Both the position numbers and the translations under genes were made by a program. From positions 124,001 to 188,000 of the forward strand of contig MU394071.1 of NCBI GenBank assembly GCA_022578605.1: a DNA stretch of 64,000 nucleotides, in the 5' to 3' direction. Below, in pieces: positions 44,857 through 55,191 of this stretch. The notes under the pieces are model-generated. The model made no database searches. It was not told where the DNA came from and saw nothing but the letters and a program-made list of their open reading frames with translations. Numbering within the stretch: the stretch's first letter is position 1; every line of letters begins with the position of its first letter. Origin of the DNA: Camillea tinctor. Its lineage: Eukaryota; Ascomycota; Sordariomycetes; Xylariales; Xylariaceae.

Positions 44857-46509
44857 ATGTCGTCTCAAGAAAACCAAGCTCAAACTGAGCATCGACTGCC
44901 GAATGGCAAAAAGCATATACTTATCAATGCATTCGACATGTCTACTGTAGGCCATCTTTCGCCTGGCCAATGGAAGGTTAGAATTTTCCAGCCGACTCCT
45001 TTTATGAAGTGGAATGAATTCTAATATCTGAAATAGAACCCTGTTGATAAGTCCGCAACAAAGCGCGATCTTAATTATTGGATCGAACTAGCTAAGCTCC
45101 TTGAAAGAGGAGGAGTAAATGCGCTCTTCCTCGCTGATACCTACGGGGGGTATGATACATATGAAAATAGTCTTGATAATTGTATCAGGAGAGCGGCTCA
45201 GTGGCCTATCACCGACCCATCCATTGTAAGGGAATTTCATCTTTATCACTACCAATTTATGCCATGCTGAATACAAGAATAGCCTATCACCGCAATGGCG
45301 GCTGTAACAAGGAACCTCACTTTTGCAATTACAGCTTCTACAAGTTTCGAACCACCATTCTTGCTTGCCAAGCGTTTTTCGACCCTTGACCATTTCACAA
45401 GGGGTCGTATAGGTTGGAACATCGTCACATCATGGAAAAAGGCAGCATTCAAAGCAATCGGACTCGATAGCCCTATCGAACATGATGAACGTTATCGTCA
45501 AGCAGACGAATACCTTCGAGTTCTCTACAAGTGAGCAAACCTCTTATATATATAAGGAGACGTTTATTAATTTCTTTACAGGCTGTGGGAAGGCTCATGG
45601 GCTGATGATGCCGTTTCACCTGATCCAGCAAACGACAGTTATGCAGACCCTGATAAGATCCGGACTATCAACCATCAAGGAAAGTATTTCAAACTGAATT
45701 CTCGGCACATCGTGGACCCTTCTCCTCAGCGCACCCCGTTTCTCTTCCAAGCAGGAACTTCTGCTGCTGGATCGGAGTTTGCCTCTGCGCATGCTGAAGC
45801 AATCTTTGTATCATCTCACTCGCCAAAGGTGCTTCGTCCAAAGGTTGAGAATATCAGGAACCTAGCGGCCAAACAAGGACGTGATCCCAGATCGATCAAG
45901 TTTTTCGCAACGTTTACCCCTATCTTAGGCCGCACTGATGAAGAAGCAAGGGCTAAATATGAGGAACTGAAGAAGTACACGTCAGTGATTGGAGGTCTTG
46001 TTCTAGTCAGTGGCTGGACAGGAATTGATCTATCCAAGTTGCCCTTGGATCAGGAGATTACCGCTGCAGATTCAGTCGAAGCACATAAAGTGCATAGCAT
46101 CCTTGAGTCTTTTACGACTACTAGTGAAAAGATTCCTAAATGGACTCCGCGTGTGATTGCTGAACGGGCATCAATCGGAGGACTAGGTCCTGTTTCGATC
46201 GGCAGTCCCCAAACAGTTGCGGATGAGTTAGAGAAATGGATTATTGAAGGTGATCTCGATGGGTTTAATATCGGATATGTCACTACTCCAGGGTCATTTG
46301 AGGACTTGGTTGATCTTCTCATTCCAGAACTACGACGGAGAGGTATATACCCTGACTTGCCAGGCGAAAATGAAGTATACACTGCCCGTGAGAAGGTATA
46401 TGGCGTGGGTCAGAAAGGGCTTAGAGATGATCACCCAGGTTCTGCGTATAAGTACCCTGTGTATAAGGAGGATGCACCCTACACAGAACCTGAAGTTGGA
46501 GGAACATAA
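44857..46509 (+). CDS. luciferase-like FMN monooxygenase 1 (NtaA/SnaA/DszA type)
   Basis: Two-component FMN-dependent monooxygenase of the bacterial luciferase-like superfamily; it uses reduced FMN supplied by a separate reductase. Exons are 44857-44976, 45037-45225, 45283-45530 and 45582-46509, giving 494 residues. Signatures are NAFDM at the first strand, HLSPGQW, ALFLADTYGGYD, PITAMAAVT, the core RGRIGWNIVTS, HDERYRQADEYL, PSPQRTPFLFQAGTSAAG and the C-terminal DGFNIGYV. The length is usual for the family (430-490). It sits in a run of oxidative genes. No flavin reductase is encoded here. The family's known substrates include nitrilotriacetate and dibenzothiophene sulfone; the substrate here is unknown. 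Confidence 0.92.
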
Positions 46510-47046
46510 TCAGTTGTAACGCGTCACCTCAAAACTTATCAATCCATAGTCCTTTCTCTGAATATTTATTCGTATGTTCCTAAGTGCCTAATTGTATGAG
46601 TGTGGAGGTTCGAATTCTGAAGAAAATCTAAGTATACAAGTAACACGAAATCTATTATCTATAGTCACGATACTCTACTTATATCAAGCGTATTTAAGTA
46701 CGTGTTAAAATATTCATATCTTAAGAATTACTCTAAGTTACCTATCATCTCTATATGACTAGCCAATCAGACCCATGCCGTTTAAAGGGGGGCATATAAG
46801 ACGTGTAGTGGTGACGAAAATGTGCTGTACAATCACGCAATTCGGCTATACTTACGAAACGCGTGCATTTCTTATCTCGAATTAATAATACCATCAATAC
46901 TTGCGACATCGGTAAGGCGTAATGATTATTCATCCGAGGTAGTGTAGGACGTTATACTTCTTCAAGAGACATGCCTTTTCTTAAGATTTCAACCGGGGGA
47001 CTCGGGATCGAAAGCAATTGCTCTAATTACCCTAATATTTGCCGAA
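46510..47046. promoter_or_regulatory. upstream region of the MDR reductase gene
   Basis: A/T-rich; no gene is seen. A CCGGGGG element at 46993-46999 lies about 50 bp before the start codon. Confidence 0.4.
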
Positions 47047-48495
47047 ATGTCAGGAGTGCCAACCACGCAGAGAATTGCTGCTTTGAATGCCTTACGGGAG
47101 CCTTATACTATTGTTGATGGGCATCCTATTCCGGTGATCAAAGACGATGATGAAGTGTTGGTTAAATGCCAAGTGATCGGCCTCAACCCAATAGATTGGA
47201 AAGCACCGTGAGTGAGATGAGCTCCTATTCATAGTCGAATCGTGAGCTGATAAATGAACTAGTGATTTTGGATTCGGAATACCTGTCCTACCTTACATCG
47301 CAGGTAGAGAACTTTCTGGGCGTGTTGTTAAGACATCAGCAACATCATCTAGGTTTAAGGAAGGAGACAACGTATGTAAAAATCACCTCTAGGACATGAA
47401 GCTTTGAGATGCTAACACAACTAATTGAAGGTTATTGTGATATCCACGGATTATCGTGACTTGCGTAAAGCAGCATATCAAGAATATGTGGTTTCTTCGC
47501 ATTTCAACGTGGTAAAGATACCACCATCTTTATCACTTAGATCTGGAGCAACAATAGGAGTCGCTTTCGTGGCAACCGCCTTGGCCTTAGGCATCTCGAT
47601 GGGAGTTGATTTCAGTTCTGTTGCAAATGGACCCGACTTGCTGAAACTCGTTAAGAATGTCGATCGTGAAAGTTTGCCAGAAGACATACGTGCAGAGTGC
47701 CTCGACAATATTCTCCCAAGCGAGAGAGCTCTGCCCGGGGACTGGGGTAAGTGGTTCATAAGCATTTATCTATTGTTACTTTTATATAGGGCCTCTACTC
47801 TAAACTGGGCGCTATTTCCATTCGCGAATTGCGCATTATTTGGTGTTCTCTATGTAAATATAATAACACTAACATATATCGTTATTACAGTTATAATATG
47901 GGGTGGATCTTCAACGTCAGCAAATATCGCACTGCAACTTGCACGCTTAGCTGGGCTTCGCGTGGTGACGGTAGTCGACAAAGCAAAACACGGCTTAAGA
48001 TTGTCAACTCACGAAGTTCTTCGCCCAGACCTACTAATTGACAGCCACGATCCGGACCGAGTCGTTGAAATTCTCAAGTCAAATTTCGGTGAACAGTTGC
48101 GCTTTGCTCTTGACACTCGGGGGCGTGAATCAGCTTCTGCACTTGCCAAGGCCCTGCGTCGTTTACACAATGCAGATAGCTCACCACCGTCTCCTCCTGG
48201 TACGCCAAAAGGAACCAAGATCATACGTTCACACCTTGTCGGTCTTACTGGCCTCCCTAAGGAGCCTGTTGATGAAAGCCTCGTTTACCACACAGTACCT
48301 ATAAAGCTTTATCATGAAGTACCATCTGTTGGGGAAGAGCTCAGTCTATGGTTGGAAAGGTTACTAGGGGGTAATTTTCTTGTGACACCAGATATAATAG
48401 CGGTAGATGAGGGGTTTCACGGCATCAACAAAGGGCTAGATCGCATGAGAAGAGGTGAGATTAGTGGTGGAAAGGCAGTAGTCACATTAGAATAG
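47047..48495 (+). CDS. MDR-superfamily oxidoreductase (trans-enoyl-reductase-like)
   Basis: NADPH-dependent medium-chain dehydrogenase/reductase related to fungal trans-enoyl reductases and ToxD-type enzymes. Exons are 47047-47207, 47263-47371, 47431-47746 and 47891-48495, giving 396 residues. The N-terminal GroES-like part includes CQVIGLNPIDWKAPDFG and PYIAGRELSGRVV. The nucleotide-binding fold begins at VIIWGGSSTSANIALQLARLAGL. The C-terminus reads GEISGGKAVV. No structural or catalytic zinc ligand pattern is evident. The third intron (47747-47890) is 144 nt and open in frame. Its splicing is inferred because its translation would place 48 hydrophobic residues just before the glycine motif. 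It lies between two monooxygenase genes. Confidence 0.87.
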
Positions 48496-49241
48496 GTTTA
48501 TTGGGGCTTAGACTTGCGCGGGATACATTCAGGGATAAGCTTCAGCTAAAGATAAGAACAAGTATACAGAGGTATGGATCAAACTTCGAGTTGATATAGC
48601 ATGGCTCGAGATACACTATAAGATGGAAAATCTGGAAAGCCCATATTTGAAGCACAGACTGTGTATTCTTCGGAATGGGCTAGGGAGGTGTGTTGATTAA
48701 CCCTACATTCTAGATGTATAAGACAATCTTTCTACATGATTTGATCTAGACTCATCCAAATGCTTTCCTTGGAAAACACTATCGTGTTTTCCGTATTGGG
48801 AAATGGTTGGCCGACTTCTTAGCCATCTTATTGACTGAATCAACACGTACATTTTTAGTATTATCTATAGATCGACAATACAATTTCATTCTAAGCCGGG
48901 GTAGCCTACAAACGCTTTGATGAATTCACGTGTCGCAGTCTCTCTTATCTTCTTAGCAGACCAAATGTGTTGTGTTATTATTGCGTGCTGGGCAAGGGTT
49001 AAGTCGCAACACGGAAAACACCGCAAGTGAAACCATCGGGGACTCAGTGAGCCAAGCAATCCGTGGATGGGCTAAAACAAATGACGAAATCGCATCTAAG
49101 GTGACGAATAAAGGTACTGTACGGTGAGAAAAAAGCATATTACTTAATGGGATTCCCTGATATCACAAGTTAGCTATACCGTGACCAGATGTATGGTGTT
49201 CTAGAAATCTTTTCAAACTCGGGAGAGAATATTCGTCAGTC
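48496..49241. other. intergenic, upstream of UNC93-like gene
   Basis: About 750 bp without a credible gene. A CCGGGG element lies at 48896-48901. Confidence 0.45.
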
Positions 49242-50940
49242 ATGGCACTCTCTAGGAACCCAAGTGTCGTTACGGTACCAATGGAGGACAGGAACCATCC
49301 AGGTAAGAATATAAATAACCCCAAATAAGTTTGCTTTGAATTGACACTTATGTTTATAGTGAAATGGTATCGCTCAACCTTCTATAATATGACCATTCTT
49401 GGTCTCTGCAATCTCGCGGCACCAGGAATATGGGGTGCTATGAATTCTCTCGGAGCTGGAGGAGCAGCATCTCCTCAGCTTATAAATGCAGCTAACGCTT
49501 TGACGTTTTGTCTCATGGTCTTGTCTTCTTATTTTGCTAGTGGAATTGTTCATTATATCGGTATCAAAGGAGCTCTAATCGTCGGCACGTAAGTGGCACC
49601 CCCTTTTACGCCGTACTGAGTCTCCCAAGCGAATCATTAACCACCAATATCGAGCAGGATCGGATACGCACCTTATGCTGCGGGGTTATACACGAACAAT
49701 AGATATGGAGTTGAATGGTTCGTGTTACTCGGTGCTGCACTATGTGGCATATCGGCAGGGTTGTTCTGGGCTGTGGAAGCTGCTATTGCCATCGCCTACC
49801 CCGAGCCGTGGAATAAAGGACGGGCACTGGGTTGGTGGCTGACCTTCCGTCTCATCGGTCAGATAACTGGTGGCGCCATCAATCTTGGGCTCAATGCGGA
49901 CAGAGACCAGGCTGGAAAAGTGACGTACATGGTCTATTTGATTTTCATCGCTATACAAGCTACAGGGCCTTTTGTTGCACTACTCCTTACAAAACCTTCA
50001 AAGGTTGAGCGGCGTGACGGCAAACCCGTGAATCTTGATCTTGTTGATCATCCTTGGAAAGAGATCAAGCTCACTACGAAGAATTTCTTTCGACCGAAGT
50101 TCTTGTTGGTCATATTATGGATCGGACAAGTCGTTTTTGCTGAGGCTGTGTTTTTCACATATCTTGCTTGTAAGTAAACCCTTTGACAATGCTTAGAATC
50201 AGGTAAACTTTGCTAACTTCGCAGTGTGGTTTTCGGTACGCGCAAGAGCTTTGGGGTCATTCCTCGCCGGAGTCGTAGGAATAATAGCCGGCAATGTAGG
50301 AGGTGTAAGTGGAAATATTATTACCAAGATCTTTTAACTACTGATACTAATATTCTACCTAGGTTTGGCTTGATCGTGCTGAGTTTTCGCTCAAACTACG
50401 TGCTAGGTCCACATTCTGGATCTTAGCAATCACATCTGGAGCGTGGTGGTTATGGGTCACTGTCCTTGCTACACGCTTTCGAGAAACCAAGCCAACCTAC
50501 GATTGGTCAAGTCCAGGATTTGGTGCTGCTTTCGCTGTCTATGTACTGCTGAATGTGAGCTTCCAAATTAACTACCTATTCCTGTAAGAGACTCCTTCTC
50601 CGTTCCAAAATATATTGTCCGTTAACGCAGGAATCAAAGCTATTTCATTATCACACATATCGCAAAAGGAGAACCCGAAGTCATTAGATTTGCGGCACTA
50701 TTGAGAGGGACGGAATCGGCGTGGCAAGCTGTTAGCTACGGTTTGACTTCCGTAACCATATTTGCAGAGGTTGGAGCTATTTATATCAATTTCGGAATTT
50801 GGGCATTGTCTATCTTCCCTGCTTGGCTTGTCATCAGGCATTTTGGATCTGATAAATCCCAGCCAGATATCCAAGAGGATGGCAGTGATTACAATAACCA
50901 GGGAAAAGATGTTATTGATCCAAAGTCAATTGAGGCTTGA
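49242..50940 (+). CDS. UNC93-like MFS transporter
   Basis: Polytopic membrane protein of the UNC-93/DUF895 branch of the major facilitator superfamily; fungal members are uncharacterised. Exons are 49242-49302, 49360-49588, 49658-50169, 50225-50304, 50363-50583 and 50631-50940, giving 470 residues. Typical family blocks are WYRSTFYNMTILGLCNLAAP, GIWGAMNSLGAGG, the helix with AALCGISAGLFWAVEAAIA and GRALGWW. About eleven hydrophobic helices can be counted. The C-terminal tail is acidic. All six exons agree in phase. It may export or import a compound handled by the flanking monooxygenases. Confidence 0.88.
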
Positions 50941-51523
50941 ACTATAGATATTATTCATTTTTATACACCCATATGCACTCAGCGTTGAAGAAAAGAGGAG
51001 GTTGAGCTTTAAGGATAGGTGGATTAGGCATACAAGACATAACTTTCCTTATCATAATGTTCCCACATAGATCAAAGATGACAGACATTAGATTCACTTT
51101 TGTTGGGACCATAGTACCATAGTTCAGGAGACTACGGCCATAGCTATTCTCTACCTCATTCAGACCAAGACACATATAGGCAAGTATCATGCAGGAACAT
51201 ACATATAAAGTGAACTTAACAGTTATTAGTTGCATATGATTTAGATAGTGTGAATCACGCCTTAAGTGAAACGACTGCCGACCCCGGCCTCGTATCATTG
51301 CTCATATTCGTTGGAGGTTGCGTAATTGCGCTACCCTGATTGCGCCATACACATCACCCCGCGATTTACATCATTTTCTCTAGCTAGATATAATTGATAT
51401 GAAGCTCCGATTCCGATTTATTTTGACGATGTAAAGCTTTCTCCTGGTATTGTGGTTATTGTCAATTATTACAATTTTCGTATAGTTAACACTATCAACT
51501 TTCACGAGACACTACTAACCACC
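50941..51523. other. intergenic, upstream of second luciferase-like gene
   Basis: About 580 bp; no gene is seen. A CACCCCGCG string at 51355-51363 weakly recalls the C/G element upstream of the other cluster genes. Confidence 0.4.
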
Positions 51524-53358
51524 ATGGCATCCCCAGAGGGTACCAAGAAGAAAAGCCTTGTGCTCAATGCATTCGTAGAAATGTGTAAGCTGCATTATAT
51601 AATATGAAACTACTTCGAGCTGACTTACATGCTTTCTATAGGTAGTGGTCACCAATCACCGGGCCTCTGGCGACACCCATCAGACCAGTCTTGGCGCTTC
51701 AACGATATTTCTCACTGGGTTGAGCTTGCTAAACTGTTAGAAGAAGCCAAAATCCATGGTATCTTTATCGCAGACGTGCTTGGTAAGGAATATCTTATCG
51801 GTCTCCTATTTAGCAAGATTTATACTAAAACCCTGATTTCAGGGGGATACGATGTGTATAGAGGCTCTTTAGATCCAGCTATTATATCTGGTGCGCAATG
51901 GCCGGTTAATGAGCCTTTATCTGTCGTGTCAGCAATGGCAGCAGCAACCCAACACATTGGATTTGGCGTTACAGTCTCGACAACTTACGAACAACCATAC
52001 CACTTGGCCCGACGACTGTCTACTGTTGATCATTTAAGCAAAGGACGGTGGGTAGCTGTAAACGCAATTAACTTAAATTTCGCTAATTATGTTATAGATT
52101 AGGATGGAACGTAAGTTGACGTTGGGAAGATATCGATTGTTACATATCACGATGTTATCTAATCCGAAGTAGGTCGTGACTAGTTACCTCGACTCTGCAG
52201 CAAGGAACTTGGGGCGAACGGAACAGCCACAGGTAATTTTCAAAATACCATAGAGTTCCACCACCCAGGCGCTAATATATATGTAGCATGATGACCGTTA
52301 TGCTCAAGCTGAAGAGTACATGCGGGTGATATACAAGCTGCTACAGTCATCCTGGCGCGACGACGCCGTTCAGCTTGATCGCGAAAAGGGCATTTACACG
52401 GCTCCGGAGCTCGTACGCCGCATCAACCACAACGGCAAATTCTTCAACGTCCCCGGCCCTCACATCTGCCAACCGAGCCCGCAAAGAACACCTTTGATCC
52501 TGCAGGCGGGAACCTCCAAGTCTGGGAAGCAGTTTGCTGCCCAGCATGCAGAGGGCATATTCGTCTCCGCTCATGCGCCGGCGGTTTGTGCCAAGAATAT
52601 CGCAGAGATACGCGAGACAGCGAAGACGCAATATAACCGAGATCCAACATCCATCAAGGTTCTCGCACTTGTAACACCAATCCTCGGCCGGACAGAGCAA
52701 GAAGCACAGGATAAACTCGCAGAGTATCGAAAGTATGCATCTCATGAAGGAGCCTTGGCACTGTTTGGGGGGTGGACTGGGATAGACTTAAACCAGTATG
52801 GCGACGAGGAGGAATTGAGACAAGTAGAGAGCAATGCTGTGAGGTAAGTGTCATCTACTCCGAGAATAGGGGCACTTGTTAAAGCCCTTCAGATCGACGG
52901 TTGAAGGTTACGCGAAATTCTCCCCTGGAACGAAGAAGTGGACCAAGCATACTATTGCCGAGCATGTGAGCATTGGTGGTAACGGTCCCGTGCTCGTGGG
53001 AACGCCTGCACAAGTCGCGGATGGCCTCGAGACATGGATCCAGGAGGCAGATGTAGATGGATTCAACCTAGTAAGTGTTAATATCGACACACTTAACATA
53101 GCCTAACCACCATTATACTAACCAATGCCCAAGGCCTATGCGCTTTTCCCACAATCATTCAAGGATATCATTGAGCTGCTGCTTCCAGAACTACGTCGGA
53201 GGGGGCTATTTTGGGATGACTATGCAGTGCCATCAGGCACCTACAGAGAGAACTTCTATCGTAAAGCGGGCCAAGCTGGACCTCAAGATGACCATGTCGC
53301 TGCGTCGTTTAGGTGGAAAGCAGGTGTTCCCGCCGAGGAACATGTGATTCCAGAGTAG
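51524..53358 (+). CDS. luciferase-like FMN monooxygenase 2 (NtaA/SnaA/DszA type)
   Basis: The second two-component FMN-dependent monooxygenase in the cluster. There are eight exons: 51524-51584, 51642-51782, 51843-52047, 52098-52110, 52173-52232, 52287-52843, 52893-53070 and 53134-53358, giving 479 residues. Family blocks are NAFVEM, GHQSPGLWRHP, GIFIADVLGGYDVY, VSAMAAATQHIGFGVT, the core RLGWNVVTSYLDSAARN, HDDRYAQAEEYM and PSPQRTPLILQAGTSKSG. Exon 4 is only 13 nt and encodes the LGWN core, with an acceptor (ATAG) and a GTAAGT donor. It is related to the first copy but cut by different introns, so they are not a recent tandem duplicate. No paired flavin reductase is present. Confidence 0.92.
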
Positions 53359-53465
53359 TATCTCTCGTATTCTAGGTTACTACCTACTAAATCGACTGGA
53401 TAAAAATAAATGATTGCTTTAAATTTCTATTACCTTTCTACTACCATCTGATACCTAGTAAACTC

Positions 53466-54239
53466 TCAAGACATCTTGCAAACAGCCACAACCGGCCCTC
53501 CCATCGGGGCCTGCACGAGGACCACGGCCGCCGTTCCGGGCGCCATCTGGGGCAACGGAGCCAAGACGACATTACCACCAGCCCACTCCCCAATCTTCAC
53601 TATGTCCTTCACCACATTCTTGTGCATGACCTTCTTCCCCTTATTCGGGCCCTTGGGGATCTTAACCATCTCGCTCCTATCCTCGTACACCACAGCGAGC
53701 ACATCGTGAGCCTCAGCCTCCAGCCGGTCCGAGTCGATCCTCACGCCCGACTCGTTCACATCCACGTAGATATGCCAGTCCTCGCCGACCTGCCGCAGGG
53801 CCTCCCTCGCCCGCCCAACAACGCCGTCGATCTCGTCGCGGGATCCGCCGCCAGACCCGCCGTCCGCCACGCCCCCGACCACGACCATGGGCGTGTACAG
53901 GCTGTTGCGGCCCCAGCGGCGCACGTACGCCTTCTGGCGCTGGTCCCAGCGCGGGCTGGCGTAGGGGTCGCGGTGGCCCAGGTGGTCGAAGTACGTGACG
54001 TTGTACGTCAGCAGGTGCAGATTGGGGTGGTTGGTAGCGTCGAGGATGCCCGGCACGGCCGGCGGGCAGGACGCGCACCCTTGCGACTGGAAGAACTCGG
54101 CGACCGCGAGGGGCTGCACTTCCAGGAAGCAGGCCGCTGTGTGGACGTGGTTCTCGTCTTCGTCGAGGGTCAGGTGGCAGGCGAGCGGGGGCGCCTTCTT
54201 GCGCTTGAAGGTGAAGAGCCGTTTAATAGCGGAGGCCAT
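53466..54239 (-). CDS. DUF1223 thioredoxin-fold protein
   Basis: A single exon of 257 residues. It has the DUF1223 pattern of a thioredoxin-like fold: EFFQSQGCASCPPAVPGIL with a CxxC-type pair (C-A-S-C), then TYNVTYFDHLGHRDPYASP and RWGRNSLYTPMVVVGG. The bacterial members are periplasmic. Here no clear signal peptide is visible, because the N-terminus is basic (MASAIKRLFTFKRKK). Function is unknown, possibly redox. The gene is much more G/C-rich in codon use than its neighbours in the monooxygenase block, so it may belong to the older genomic background and not to the cluster. Confidence 0.85.
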   Translation of the reverse strand: MASAIKRLFTFKRKKAPPLACHLTLDEDENHVHTAACFLEVQPLAVAEFFQSQGCASCPPAVPGILDATNHPNLHLLTYNVTYFDHLGHRDPYASPRWDQRQKAYVRRWGRNSLYTPMVVVGGVADGGSGGGSRDEIDGVVGRAREALRQVGEDWHIYVDVNESGVRIDSDRLEAEAHDVLAVVYEDRSEMVKIPKGPNKGKKVMHKNVVKDIVKIGEWAGGNVVLAPLPQMAPGTAAVVLVQAPMGGPVVAVCKMS

Positions 54240-55191
54240 TGCTTTTGATGGGATGATAAATAGGTAGGTTAGGGTGAGTAGGTAAGGTTTAGGTGTGGAA
54301 TATAGAATATGAAGATGTGACTATTCTTCTAGTTCGGGGTTTAAGTGATATGTGTGGAGTAGGTTGATGGATCTACGCATATGGGAAACGCATCCAAGAA
54401 TCATTCTAAGGACACTTATATATGCGTGCATTCTATGAAAAGATTTCAAATTCAAGTAAGCTACCTAGGCAGTCAGGCATGAAGGGGTGACTATCATGAT
54501 CGCGGCTGAGGAGCTAGCTGGCTTGCTGAAAGGGAAATAAATATCCTCCTGATAGAGACAAGGATAATACTTGGGTAGTAGGCAGCTGTGAATAACACCA
54601 GAAAGTCAATCTTGTTAAGACCTTACGTCCATGAGAGCGGGATCGAAAGCTTAGACTATGAGATATATCAAGGGTTAGTGCACGCTTACGACAGCAGTCA
54701 ATGGAGTCCTTAGGAGAAGAGAGAGGCTGAATGTATACTTCACTAGGGGCATTTATAAATAGCATATCAATCTCGATATGATGCGAATATAATAACTTGA
54801 TTCGCAGAACTTAGGACGTAAAGTTCCTTTGTCTTCCTAGCTGAAGCAAGAGTTTATCTCAACACCGTTGTAGCTTGCTTGTGGATTGGGCAGTTCCTAA
54901 AATGGATGGACTGATTCCAAAAGCACATCATGATTGGTCATTTCCCTGGCCGGTATTAGAGTAGGGACAGGGGTCATTATCGACTGGAATTTCAGCTTAT
55001 GGTCACGCACATTGATGAATAACTAAGAATTGTTATCAGAAAACAGTATTCTATTTGTTTTCTTTTCTATCCAAGTAGGACAGTCTACTATATCCAAGAA
55101 CTGGTGGTATACCTGTGCCAATAGCGTCTAACTCTTACGTACGAATGTAGCCTCTCACCAAAAGCGAACCCTTGTCGTAAACTTATCACGC
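54240..55191. other. intergenic, no gene seen
   Basis: This 950-bp spacer lies between the DUF1223 gene start and the 3' end of the flavin monooxygenase gene. No frame with family support. Confidence 0.45.

Noticed and set aside
47747..47890. Two introns with a 65-nt exon inside this segment
   Set aside because: An internal TATAG and GTAAAT could frame a short exon, but its translation does not fit the reductase family; a single intron is simpler.
53622..54248. Plus-strand frame of 208 codons
   Set aside because: Antisense to the DUF1223 gene, whose sense frame has clear family motifs.
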